A DNA stretch of 8,898 nucleotides. It comes from a bacterium. GTDB lineage: Bacteria; Patescibacteriota; Minisyncoccia; Phycocordibacterales; 1-14-0-10-42-12. Of the stretch, positions 1 through 5,394 are shown in pieces. The notes beneath the pieces were generated by a model. The model was not told where the DNA came from and searched no databases. It saw only the letters and a program-made list of their open reading frames with translations. The DNA lies in contig JAUIHD010000014.1 in the NCBI GenBank assembly GCA_030432135.1, forward strand, positions 1 through 8,898. Direction: 5' to 3'. A program made the translations under genes and the position numbers. Numbering within the stretch: position 1 is the stretch's first letter; each line of letters opens with the position of its first letter.

Positions 1-109
1 TTCACTCATCTAATTATATAATTAATTAAATTCGAAAATATTAAATTTTAAAGAGGAACTTTATAAGCCTCTAAAAACGAACGAGATTTATCAAGAACAT
101 GAATTTATA

Positions 110-385
110 TTGCCGCATGATGTTCATGAGCGAGCAACTGATTTCGTGACGAAGGATATTATAAAACATGCTGATTTATTTATTGCCGAGACCTCATATC
201 CTTCAACGGGACAAGGGATTGAGCTTGGATGGGCTGATTCCTATGGTTGCCCAATTGTTTGTATACATAAAAAGGGTGCAGGTTTATCTGGCTCACTTCA
301 AGTTGTTTGTAAAAAGTTTTTGGAATATAAGGATGTGTCAGATATGATGGAGAAAATTGTGTTACTTATTAGGCAGGGGGTGTAA
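110..385 (+). CDS. Nucleoside 2-deoxyribosyltransferase-like protein, 5'-damaged or truncated
   Basis: The protein carries the core of the nucleoside 2-deoxyribosyltransferase-like fold: a DLFIAETSYPSTGQGIELGWA stretch at about residues 22-42. In this family the stretch combines a substrate-pocket strand, the SYPS/TGxGxELG turn and the catalytic-glutamate region. A KKGAGLSGSL segment follows. These enzymes cleave or transfer the N-glycosidic bond of nucleosides or nucleotides; the exact substrate is unknown. The first usable start in the open frame is TTG at 110, but the frame is open from 26, and 47-109 encodes family-like residues (FKEELYKPL at 47-73). Position 1 encodes FTH in another frame, which resembles the family's N-terminus. 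The gene therefore looks frameshifted near 10-31 and may be a pseudogene. No Shine-Dalgarno sequence precedes the TTG. The family call is moderately sure; whether the gene works is doubtful. Confidence 0.6.
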   Translation: MPHDVHERATDFVTKDIIKHADLFIAETSYPSTGQGIELGWADSYGCPIVCIHKKGAGLSGSLQVVCKKFLEYKDVSDMMEKIVLLIRQGV

Positions 386-391
386 TCATAT

Positions 392-420
392 CTGACAAAA
401 CTTCCTTTTTTTGCTAATCT
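392..420 (+). promoter_or_regulatory. Promoter of gatC-gatA, apparently leaderless
   Basis: A -35-like CTGACA (392-397) is followed by a 17-nt spacer and an extended -10, TG-c-TAATCT (TG at 412-413, hexamer 415-420). Only 7 nt separate the -10 box from the gatC ATG at 428. Transcription would therefore start at or next to the start codon, and no Shine-Dalgarno sequence is present. Confidence 0.55.
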
Positions 421-427
421 TCTCCCT

Positions 428-709
428 ATGATAAAGAAAGACGATGTACAGAAATTGGCTAATTTGGCTCGTATAGAGACTACTGATACAGAGGCAGAGG
501 AGTTTGCTAATGATCTTGAACATATATTGGAATACGTTGGACAAGTAAATACTCTCGATCTTTCAGATGAGCAAGGGCAAACAGGTCCTGTGTTTAATGT
601 GATGCGAGAGGATGGTGACGCGCACGAAAGTGGGGCCCATACTGAAGATTTACTTAATGCCGCACCAGATCGTGAAGGGAATTATTTTAAGGTTAAGAAA
701 ATACTCTGA
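428..709 (+). CDS. gatC: Aspartyl/glutamyl-tRNA amidotransferase subunit C
   Basis: GatC is the small subunit of the GatCAB complex, which converts Glu-tRNA(Gln) and Asp-tRNA(Asn) to the amidated forms in the cytoplasm. It wraps around GatA and holds GatA and GatB together. The 93-residue length is normal. The N-terminus (DVQKLANLARIE) and the helix with ILEYVGQVNTLD (about residues 33-44) are typical of the family, as is the C-terminal part with a VxREDxxxxS-like run and APDREGNYFKVKKIL at the end. The ATG at 428 is preceded by a -10 box 7 nt upstream rather than by a Shine-Dalgarno sequence. Its TGA overlaps the gatA ATG by one base, so the two are translationally coupled. No gatB is visible, so GatB must be encoded elsewhere. 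Confidence 0.95.
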   Translation: MIKKDDVQKLANLARIETTDTEAEEFANDLEHILEYVGQVNTLDLSDEQGQTGPVFNVMREDGDAHESGAHTEDLLNAAPDREGNYFKVKKIL

Positions 710-2124
710 TGGACCTAGGAAATCTCACAATTAAAAAATTAGGAAATATGTACCGCGCAAAGGAAGTCACTGTGCGTGAAGTTGTTGATGCATATCTCAA
801 AGAAATTGAAGCAAAGAATGGAGAACTCAATGCATACCTTGGTATATATGACGATGTTATTGAACAGGCTGAAGAGGCACAAAAGAAAATAGATGCGGGT
901 CTTGGGACAGAGCTTACGGGGGTTCCTTTTGCAGTCAAAGACAATATCCTGATTAAAGGAAAGCGGGTTGGTGCAGCTTCAAAAATTTTGGAAAATTATA
1001 TTGGATCATACGATGCATTTGTTATCGAAAAACTTAAAAAAGAAGGCGTAGTGTTTATTGGGCGGACAAATCTCGACGAATTTGCCATGGGCGGTTCTAC
1101 AGAAAATTCTGCCTACGGAGTGACAAAAAATCCTCATGATACAAATCGTGTAGCAGGTGGATCTTCTGGGGGGTCTGCCGCTGCGGTTGGTGCCGATCTT
1201 GCGCTTGTCTCTCTTGGGTCGGACACAGGAGGATCGATTCGTCAGCCTGCATCATTTTGTAACGTGGTGGGGCTCAAGCCAACATACGGGAGTGTGTCGC
1301 GTAGTGGGCTTATGGCTATGGGTTCGTCTCTTGATGTTATTGGTCCTATCACCAAAACTGTCACTGATGCAGAAATAATTTTCAATACAATCAAAGGAAA
1401 AGACACAAAGGATGGTACGTCTCACGATGGAGAGTGGGGAGAAAAAAAGGAAACGAAGAAAGTGATTGGTGTACCGCGGAGTTTTCTTGGAATAGATGGG
1501 ATAGATGATGATGTGAAAGAAAATTTTGAGAAATCTCTTGAAGATATGAGAAAACTTGGATACGAGGTGCGAGATATTGAAATGCCAACACTTCCGCTCT
1601 CGCTTGCAGTGTATTACATCATTATGCCTGCAGAAGTTTCATCAAACTTATCTCGATTCGATGGAGTGAAATACGGGATGCATGTTGATGGGGAAAATCT
1701 TGTTGATGATTATTTTAAAACTCGTGGAGCAGGATTTGGGAAAGAAGTACGACGACGGATTCTTATTGGAACATATGTGCTTTCAAGTGGATATTACGAT
1801 GCTTATTATAGAAAAGCGGTACTTGCACGAAATAAAATAAAAAAAGAATTTGAAGAAGTATTTAAAGATGTCGATGTGATTGCACTTCCAACATCTCCGG
1901 TGCCTTCATTTAAAATAGGTGAGAAGTCAGACCCACTTTCTCTTTACCTCGCAGACATCTTTACTGTCTCTGCTAACATTGCTGGTGTACCTGCCATATC
2001 TCTTCCGGGAGGTACGGTGGAGCGCGACAATAAGAAATTGCCAACAGGATTTCAGTTGTTCGCACCTCATAATAGGGAGGATATATTGTTTTCATACGGT
2101 AAGAGTTTTCTTGGTGAAGACTAA
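709..2124 (+). CDS. gatA: Aspartyl/glutamyl-tRNA amidotransferase subunit A
   Basis: GatA is the glutaminase subunit of GatCAB. It is an amidase-signature enzyme that releases ammonia from glutamine for transamidation of mischarged tRNA on GatB. The 471-residue length is normal. The Ser-cisSer-Lys catalytic set is intact: Lys77 in FAVKDNI, Ser152 in GGSSGGSAAAV, and nucleophile Ser176 in SDTGGSIRQPA. The spacing matches well-studied GatA proteins. The typical NLDEFAMGGSTENSAYG segment lies at 121-137 and GLKPTYGSVSRSG at 188-200. The C-terminus contains IAGVPAISLPGG, also typical. The gene starts on the last base of the gatC stop and shares its promoter. Its presence implies that Gln-tRNA and/or Asn-tRNA is made by the indirect route. 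Confidence 0.97.
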   Translation: MDLGNLTIKKLGNMYRAKEVTVREVVDAYLKEIEAKNGELNAYLGIYDDVIEQAEEAQKKIDAGLGTELTGVPFAVKDNILIKGKRVGAASKILENYIGSYDAFVIEKLKKEGVVFIGRTNLDEFAMGGSTENSAYGVTKNPHDTNRVAGGSSGGSAAAVGADLALVSLGSDTGGSIRQPASFCNVVGLKPTYGSVSRSGLMAMGSSLDVIGPITKTVTDAEIIFNTIKGKDTKDGTSHDGEWGEKKETKKVIGVPRSFLGIDGIDDDVKENFEKSLEDMRKLGYEVRDIEMPTLPLSLAVYYIIMPAEVSSNLSRFDGVKYGMHVDGENLVDDYFKTRGAGFGKEVRRRILIGTYVLSSGYYDAYYRKAVLARNKIKKEFEEVFKDVDVIALPTSPVPSFKIGEKSDPLSLYLADIFTVSANIAGVPAISLPGGTVERDNKKLPTGFQLFAPHNREDILFSYGKSFLGED

Positions 2125-2145
2125 TAGGGAATAAAAACTCTACGG

Positions 2146-2151
2146 TATAAT
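2146..2151 (+). promoter_or_regulatory. -10 box for the HEPN-like membrane protein gene
   Basis: A perfect TATAAT lies 6 nt before the ATG at 2158, again predicting a leaderless transcript. No good -35 hexamer is visible 16-18 nt upstream. The gene may also be read from the gat operon, because only 33 nt separate it from gatA and no terminator lies between. Confidence 0.5.
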
Positions 2152-2157
2152 ATTTAT

Positions 2158-2805
2158 ATGGCAGACGAAAAGGAGAAACCGAGTGGCGGAGAAACTGGTG
2201 ATGTACTAGGTATCCTACTAGGCATCATAGTTCTCTTTGTTATCGTGCAGAGAATCTATATATCGCTCCGAGCGTGGTTTATCGGCGCTGGTGGTCCTGG
2301 CGCGGCAGACGGTGTTGTAGATTCTCTTGAACCGGTTGGGTTTTGGTTTAAAGTCTTTGCACTTCTGATATCTACAGCATGTATTGCCGGAATTTTTCAT
2401 ATACGAGCAAAACTTATCGACTTGGGAAGAGCAGAGAAGAAATATTACTTCCCAGAGGGGGAATCGGATATTACAGACATAGAAAAACATGTCGATAGTC
2501 GATGGGATAGGGTTGTTTCTCATGCTGACTCGGATAATCCAAATGATTGGAAAATCGCCATTCTTGAAGCCGATATTATTTTAGGAGATTTACTTGATCA
2601 TTTGGGATACCAAGGAGATTCTATTGGCGCGAAATTAAAACAAATAGAGAAGAGTGATTTCCTTACACTTGATGCGGCATGGGAAGCGCATAAAGTGCGT
2701 AACGCTATTGCTCATGAAGGGGGACAATTTCTTATAAATCAGCGCGAAGTATTGCGTGTACTTGAGCTCTACAAAGAAGTTTTTGATGAATTCTATTACG
2801 TATAG
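2158..2805 (+). CDS. Two-helix membrane protein with C-terminal HEPN-like domain
   Basis: This 215-residue protein has a short polar N-terminus, a first membrane helix at about residues 15-37, a Gly-rich link, and a second helix at about 62-82. The remaining 130 residues are soluble and helical. Around 134-208 they resemble a HEPN-type four-helix domain: LEADIILGDLLDHLGY, then AWEAHKVRNAIAHEG, then VLRVLELYKEVFDEF. RNAIAH contains an R-x4-H motif (Arg181, Asn182, His186), which is the ribonuclease motif of active HEPN proteins. Many relatives carry the fold without proven RNase activity. The domain probably faces the cytoplasm. It follows gatCA and precedes a tRNA cluster, so an RNA-linked role is conceivable but unproven. 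The ATG is supported by a TATAAT 6 nt upstream; there is no Shine-Dalgarno sequence. Confidence 0.8.
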   Translation: MADEKEKPSGGETGDVLGILLGIIVLFVIVQRIYISLRAWFIGAGGPGAADGVVDSLEPVGFWFKVFALLISTACIAGIFHIRAKLIDLGRAEKKYYFPEGESDITDIEKHVDSRWDRVVSHADSDNPNDWKIAILEADIILGDLLDHLGYQGDSIGAKLKQIEKSDFLTLDAAWEAHKVRNAIAHEGGQFLINQREVLRVLELYKEVFDEFYYV

Positions 2806-2817
2806 AATTTCAACCGC

Positions 2818-2846
2818 TTGTCATAGAGGGGAAAATTTTGTAGAAT
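2818..2846 (+). promoter_or_regulatory. Promoter of the tRNA cluster
   Basis: TTGTCA (2818-2823, five of six consensus bases), a spacer of exactly 17 nt, and TAGAAT (2841-2846, five of six) form the best sigma-70-type promoter in the window. The predicted start near 2853 leaves a leader of about 29 nt before the initiator tRNA. The leader contains CCGCA and TGCGG arms that could pair. Confidence 0.7.
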
Positions 2847-2881
2847 GCCCGCACGTAAGACACTGCGGTTTTATGTTTAAT

Positions 2882-2953
<72 letters not shown>

Positions 2954-2972
2954 CACGGATAGTTTTTGATAT

Positions 2973-3046
2973 GTCGGCGTAGCTCAGTTGGTTAGAGCGT
3001 GGGACTCATAAGCCCAAGGTCGGAGGTTCGATCCCTCCCGCCGACA
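2973..3046 (+). tRNA. tRNA with CAU anticodon: elongator Met (or Ile2)
   Basis: This is a 74-nt cloverleaf with a fully paired acceptor stem (GTCGGCG/CGCCGAC), so it is not an initiator. The D stem is GCTC/GAGC, the anticodon loop CTCATAA, the variable loop AGGTC, the T stem GGAGG/CCTCC and the discriminator A. The anticodon is CAU, which serves either elongator Met or, after lysidine modification by TilS, Ile AUA codons. The sequence alone does not decide; elongator Met is more likely beside the initiator gene. The closing pair of the anticodon stem is an A31xG39 mismatch (3004 and 3012), which is unusual. CCA is not encoded (CCG follows). It lies 19 nt after the initiator tRNA, so the two are probably cotranscribed. 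Confidence 0.9.
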
Positions 3047-3072
3047 CCGTGATGGCCATTGTTTTTGTTTTT

Positions 3073-3081
3073 TGTTACAAT
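3073..3081 (+). promoter_or_regulatory. Extended -10 promoter for tRNA-Asp
   Basis: TG-t-TACAAT (TG at 3073-3074, hexamer 3076-3081) lies 17 nt before the tRNA-Asp 5' end. No -35 box at the usual distance is convincing. This may be a second promoter inside the tRNA cluster. Confidence 0.45.
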
Positions 3082-3098
3082 GCCTCGCGTTGCGCAAT

Positions 3099-3172
3099 GC
3101 GGGTGTAGCTCAGCTGGTTAGAGCGTCCGCCTGTCACGCGGAAGGTCGCGGGTTCAAGTCCCTTCACTCGCG
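3099..3172 (+). tRNA. tRNA-Asp (GUC)
   Basis: This is a 74-nt cloverleaf with acceptor stem GCGGGTG/CACTCGC (one G-U pair), D stem GCTC/GAGC, anticodon stem TCCGC/GCGGA and loop CTGTCAC giving anticodon GUC. The variable loop is AGGTC. The discriminator is G73, an aspartate identity base. The T stem is imperfect: GCGGG faces CCCTT, leaving a C50xU64 mismatch and a G49-U65 wobble. CCA is not encoded. The gene's last 18 nt, from the T loop to G73, and the terminator behind them are duplicated at 3321. That is the arrangement expected for a tRNA 3' end used as an attachment site. It is probably functional, because the other stems are sound. Confidence 0.92.
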
Positions 3173-3219
3173 CATAAAACAAAGGAGTCCCATGCGAAAG
3201 CATGGGGCGACTTTTGTTT
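3155..3219 (+). repeat. 65-bp perfect direct repeat, copy 1 (tRNA-Asp 3' end plus terminator)
   Basis: This copy is identical base for base to 3321-3385. It begins in the T loop of tRNA-Asp, runs through the tRNA 3' end and continues through a complete terminator hairpin. Starting in the T loop and ending past the tRNA is the usual geometry of attachment sites used by tyrosine recombinases at tRNA genes. That reading is an inference, since no integrase gene is present. Confidence 0.9.
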
Positions 3220-3220
3220 T
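3176..3220 (+). terminator. Terminator hairpin after tRNA-Asp
   Basis: CCCATGC (3189-3195) and GCATGGG (3200-3206) form a 7-bp stem closed by a GAAA tetraloop. Below it are a G-C and a G-U pair, a tandem G-A/A-G mismatch (3185-3186 opposite 3209-3210), and a long A-rich/T-rich base (AAAACAAAG with CTTTTGTTTT). The A arm and T arm would let it work in both directions. Confidence 0.75.
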
Positions 3221-3320
3221 ACAGCGATGTGGGGCTTGAAAGCCGGAGCACACGAAGTCGACCGTAGGTCGTGTGCGAGGCGGGGTCGCGGAAATTTTTC
3301 GTAGAAAAATTATCTGTGAC
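3220..3320. other. Structured noncoding segment between the two repeat copies
   Basis: This stretch of about 100 nt has no credible gene but can form three successive hairpins. GGCT/AGCC with a TGAA loop lies at 3233-3244. GCACACGA/TCGTGTGC lies at 3248-3276, or alternatively GCACA plus CGACC-GTA-GGTCG with a bulge. The third is a 17-bp stem at 3284-3321 (GGTCGCGGAAATTTTTC paired back through GAAAAATT and TCTGTGACC) with a GTA triloop and one bulged A. The second, in its alternative fold, and the third both close with C-GTA-G. The last paired base, 3321, is the first base of repeat copy 2. It could be a small RNA, a recombination substrate or a leftover of an excised element; the sequence does not decide. 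Confidence 0.6.
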
Positions 3321-3385
3321 CAAGTCCCTTCACTCGCGCATAAAACAAAGGAGTCCCATGCGAAAGCATGGGGCGACTTTTGTTT
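3321..3385 (+). repeat. 65-bp perfect direct repeat, copy 2
   Basis: An exact copy of 3155-3219 displaced by 166 bp. It holds the last 18 nt of tRNA-Asp without the rest of the tRNA, then the same terminator hairpin. It sits directly before the promoter of the HD-hydrolase gene, so that gene begins exactly where the repeat ends. Confidence 0.9.
3342..3385 (+). terminator. Second copy of the terminator hairpin
   Basis: The same hairpin as after tRNA-Asp: CCCATGC/GCATGGG with a GAAA loop at 3355-3372 and a final CTTTTGTTT. It would insulate the downstream HD gene from tRNA transcription. The TG of that gene's -10 element begins with its last T. Confidence 0.7.
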
Positions 3386-3393
3386 GGTACAAT
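3385..3393 (+). promoter_or_regulatory. Extended -10 promoter of the HD-hydrolase gene cluster
   Basis: TG-g-TACAAT (TG at 3385-3386, hexamer 3388-3393) lies 6 nt before the ATG at 3400. It predicts a leaderless mRNA with the same spacing seen at 2146. The -35 region would fall inside the repeated terminator hairpin and shows no good match. Confidence 0.5.
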
Positions 3394-3399
3394 CTATCC

Positions 3400-3906
3400 A
3401 TGAACATAGAACAAGCAACAGAATTTGCTAAGAAAAAATTTGAAGAAACAGGTGTAGGAAATCACTTTCTGGAAGTCTACGATATTCTTCGAAATGAATT
3501 CTGTGTTGATGATGAAGATATTCTTTTGGCAGCGCTTCTTCACGACACCCTTGAAGATACTGATACGACATATGAAGAGTTAGAGAAAATGTTTTCAAAA
3601 GAAGTTGCAGATTATGTCGAGGAAGTATCTCATCCTAAAAATTACAACTCACAACAAAAAGAAGAATATTACGAAAAACTAAAGCATGTTAGTTCTGGAG
3701 CAAAAATAATAAAACTAGCAGATTTCACCTCACACTTGCGAAGATTTATTGGTGCATTTACAGGTACTAGTAATTACGAAAAAATGACGAATGCCAACTA
3801 CGTTAATTTGATTAGGAGTTTCTTGGAAAGTTGTGAAGAATCTGAAGCAAAAAATACTGTGTTTGAATTGACCAAGGTATTAGAAAGTCATATTCGGACA
3901 AGCTAA
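3400..3906 (+). CDS. HD-domain phosphohydrolase, SpoT/MESH1-like (possible small alarmone hydrolase)
   Basis: This 168-residue HD-superfamily protein resembles the (p)ppGpp hydrolase domain of RelA/SpoT and the stand-alone hydrolases. His22 (NHFLEV), His48-Asp49 with the following Glu52-Asp53 (LLHDTLEDT) and Asp108 (KIIKLAD) match the metal-binding and catalytic positions of that family. FSKEVADYVEEVSH (65-78) and the Thr/Glu-rich DTTYEELEKMF before it are also typical. In the family, Mn-dependent removal of pyrophosphate from ppGpp is known; here the substrate is inferred. No synthetase domain is fused. The frame is open further upstream (from 3271), but that part translates the repeat and hairpins, so the ATG at 3400, just after the -10 box, is chosen. 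It is the first of four closely spaced AT-rich genes. Confidence 0.85.
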   Translation: MNIEQATEFAKKKFEETGVGNHFLEVYDILRNEFCVDDEDILLAALLHDTLEDTDTTYEELEKMFSKEVADYVEEVSHPKNYNSQQKEEYYEKLKHVSSGAKIIKLADFTSHLRRFIGAFTGTSNYEKMTNANYVNLIRSFLESCEESEAKNTVFELTKVLESHIRTS

Positions 3907-3916
3907 AATAAACCTA

Positions 3917-4399
3917 ATGCAAAACTACAAAATTTTAATCCTTGGTCCTCAATGCTCTGGAAAAACTACTCTCGTTAGATTTTTGAGAGAAAAAGATAAT
4001 ACCTTACCTCTGGTAGAAGAAGATGAGATGTTTGTAAAACTAAATAATGGGAAGTACCCACAAGACATAGAATATAAAGAGAATATCTTAAGGCCTAAAC
4101 TCGAAGAAGAAATAAGATATGCAGAAAATGTCATTTTTGTAACAAGCTATTGCAATAAAGATTTAATAAGAGAACTCAAATCCAGAGGATTTAAAATTGT
4201 ACAGCTCGTTCTCGATAAAGACGTTCTAGAAGAAAGGAATAAAAAACGAATGAAGGAAAACAGAGAAGATGATGTAATGTTATGGATTCCTGAAAATCTA
4301 AAGTTTCATCAAGAAATAGGAGATGAAGGCTTGGTTGATAAAACAATAGATGTAAATAAACCAATTGCAGAGGTGGCTCAAAGAGTCTTAATGAAGTAA
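3917..4399 (+). CDS. P-loop nucleotide/nucleoside kinase-like protein
   Basis: This 160-residue single-domain P-loop NTPase has a clear Walker A motif, GPQCSGKTT, at residues 10-18 (Lys16). An acidic stretch VEEDEMF at about 33-39 could position substrate. A strand NVIFVTSYCN at about 71-80 stands where kinases of this fold carry the Walker B region. LEERNKKRMKENRED at about 104-118 is a charged Arg/Lys-rich segment like the LID of nucleoside and shikimate-type kinases. The likely reaction is ATP-dependent phosphorylation of a small molecule, and the substrate cannot be read from the sequence. It begins 10 nt after the HD gene and lacks a Shine-Dalgarno sequence, so it is probably cotranscribed. 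Its codon use is AT-rich like its neighbours'. Confidence 0.75.
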   Translation: MQNYKILILGPQCSGKTTLVRFLREKDNTLPLVEEDEMFVKLNNGKYPQDIEYKENILRPKLEEEIRYAENVIFVTSYCNKDLIRELKSRGFKIVQLVLDKDVLEERNKKRMKENREDDVMLWIPENLKFHQEIGDEGLVDKTIDVNKPIAEVAQRVLMK

Positions 4400-4413
4400 A
4401 ACGCTATATTATT

Positions 4414-4821
4414 ATGAACGTTGTAGAAGAAATCAAAAAACTAAATTTGTCCATAGATCAATACGTAGTCATAGGGGGTTCTTCACTTGCTGTACGAGGC
4501 ATACGAGAAACAGAAGATATTGATTTGGTTGTTTCAAAAGATTTACTAGAAGAATATAAACAAAAGAAAGAGTGGCACACGCACCCTCGATTGGATTCTT
4601 CAAAAGAACCAGGACTTACGAATGGGCTTGTAGAAATGTACCCAGATATTGGTTATGAAGTAGAAGATTCTTTTAAAAAAATAAGAGATAAGGCAGATAT
4701 AGTCGAAGGTATACCTGTTGCAAGCCTCGAAGATATTATAAGAATTAAGGAGACGTATAAACGAGAGAAGGATTTAAGAGATATTGAATTGATTAAACAA
4801 TATCAAGATTCTCATAAATGA
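4414..4821 (+). CDS. Nucleotidyltransferase-superfamily protein (MNT/AbiEii-like)
   Basis: This 135-residue protein has the pol-beta-type nucleotidyltransferase core. GGSSLAVRGIRETEDIDLVV (residues 21-40) contains the GGS helix cap and the Asp35-x-Asp37 metal-binding pair. The C-terminal segment VASLEDIIRIKETYKREKDLRDIELI (102-127) is the usual ending of MNT/AbiEii-like proteins. Relatives include the antitoxin or toxin partners of HEPN/MNT and AbiE systems and uncharacterised stand-alone enzymes. Here the next genes are not partners of that kind, so a toxin-antitoxin role is not supported. An internal HTHPRLDSSKEPGLTNG stretch is unusual and may shape a specific substrate pocket. A TATATT ends 3 nt before the ATG, too close for a normal -10 box, so cotranscription from upstream is likely. 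Confidence 0.75.
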   Translation: MNVVEEIKKLNLSIDQYVVIGGSSLAVRGIRETEDIDLVVSKDLLEEYKQKKEWHTHPRLDSSKEPGLTNGLVEMYPDIGYEVEDSFKKIRDKADIVEGIPVASLEDIIRIKETYKREKDLRDIELIKQYQDSHK

Positions 4822-4831
4822 GTTTTACATT

Positions 4832-5320
4832 ATGAGTGGAATCATTATCTCTCTTGGCAACCAGAATGATGAGAGTGGTTATTTATTATCTATCGCTCAG
4901 AATAGACTCAATAAAACAATAGGGCTTTGGAAAAAATATCCTGATTTCAAAATTATTCCTACAGGAGGTTTTGGAAAACATTTTAATACAACCTCTCGTC
5001 CTCATGGAGAATATGCAAGAGAGTATCTTATCAAACAAGGTATTCCAAAAGAGCAAATATTAGAAGTTGTGCAGAGCAGTAATACTTTTGAAGACGCTTT
5101 GTTATCTATAGAAGTCATTAAACAAGTTGGCCCTCGAAAGATTTACGTTGTAACGTCTTGGTCTCATATGCTACGTGCTCGGTTAGTATTTAAGAAAATA
5201 TACAAAAGAAAAATTAATGTTATTGGTTCAAAAGATACAAATATTGTTAATTATCTGAAAGAGTTTCAGACACTTATTAAAATATTATTTGGTTTAATAA
5301 AAATTCCTAATAACGAATGA
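4832..5320 (+). CDS. DUF218 (YdcF/ElyC-like) family protein
   Basis: This 162-residue protein is one compact DUF218 domain. It shows the opening strand GIIISLGNQ, then KIIPTGGFGKHF (about 40-51), then the family signature EVVQSSNTFEDALLS (about 78-92) with Ser-x-x-Thr-x-Glu. Near 107-120 is TSWSHMLRARLVF, matching the family's TSxxHMxRA. No signal peptide or membrane helix precedes the domain, unlike many longer ElyC-type members, so it is probably cytosolic. Family members bind S-adenosylmethionine or act in envelope metabolism, but no reaction is established for this short form. It starts 10 nt after the nucleotidyltransferase-like gene and is the last of the four-gene block. Confidence 0.8.
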   Translation: MSGIIISLGNQNDESGYLLSIAQNRLNKTIGLWKKYPDFKIIPTGGFGKHFNTTSRPHGEYAREYLIKQGIPKEQILEVVQSSNTFEDALLSIEVIKQVGPRKIYVVTSWSHMLRARLVFKKIYKRKINVIGSKDTNIVNYLKEFQTLIKILFGLIKIPNNE

Positions 5321-5344
5321 ACTCGAGAGCAATCTGACAAAACA

Positions 5345-5372
5345 TTGACGCGTAATTTAAATCTGATATATT
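5345..5372 (+). promoter_or_regulatory. Promoter of the Fur-family regulator operon
   Basis: TTGACG (5345-5350, five of six consensus bases), a 16-nt spacer and TATATT (5367-5372) preceded by TG at 5364-5365 (extended -10). The transcription start would fall inside the inverted repeat that follows directly, the ideal place for repression by a bound regulator. Confidence 0.65.
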
Positions 5373-5373
5373 A

Positions 5374-5394
5374 TTTTGCAATTAGATTGCAAAA
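5374..5394. promoter_or_regulatory. Probable Fur-family operator (perfect 9-3-9 inverted repeat)
   Basis: TTTTGCAAT (5374-5382) and ATTGCAAAA (5386-5394) are perfect reverse complements around a TAG spacer. Centred on 5384 the site also fits the 7-1-7 geometry of Fur-family boxes (TGCAATT-A-GATTGCA, one mismatched inner pair). It begins 1 nt after the -10 box and ends on the A of the first ATG of the regulator gene. Autoregulation is inferred from position. Confidence 0.65.

Noticed and set aside
3220..3320. Complete integrative element between the 65-bp repeats
   Set aside because: Only 101 bp lie between the copies, with no integrase or other gene. At most it is a remnant or a non-autonomous cassette.
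3233..3340. A fourth, degenerate tRNA gene ending at copy 2 of the tRNA tail
   Set aside because: No anticodon arm or D arm can be drawn at the right distances; the upstream hairpins do not form a cloverleaf.
3271..3399. Upstream extension of the HD gene (extra 43 residues in frame)
   Set aside because: It translates the hairpins and the 65-bp repeat. Family similarity begins at the ATG at 3400, which sits right behind a -10 box.
3164..3418. Minus-strand open frame across the repeats
   Set aside because: It reads through tRNA sequence, both terminators and the structured segment, and has no credible start signals.
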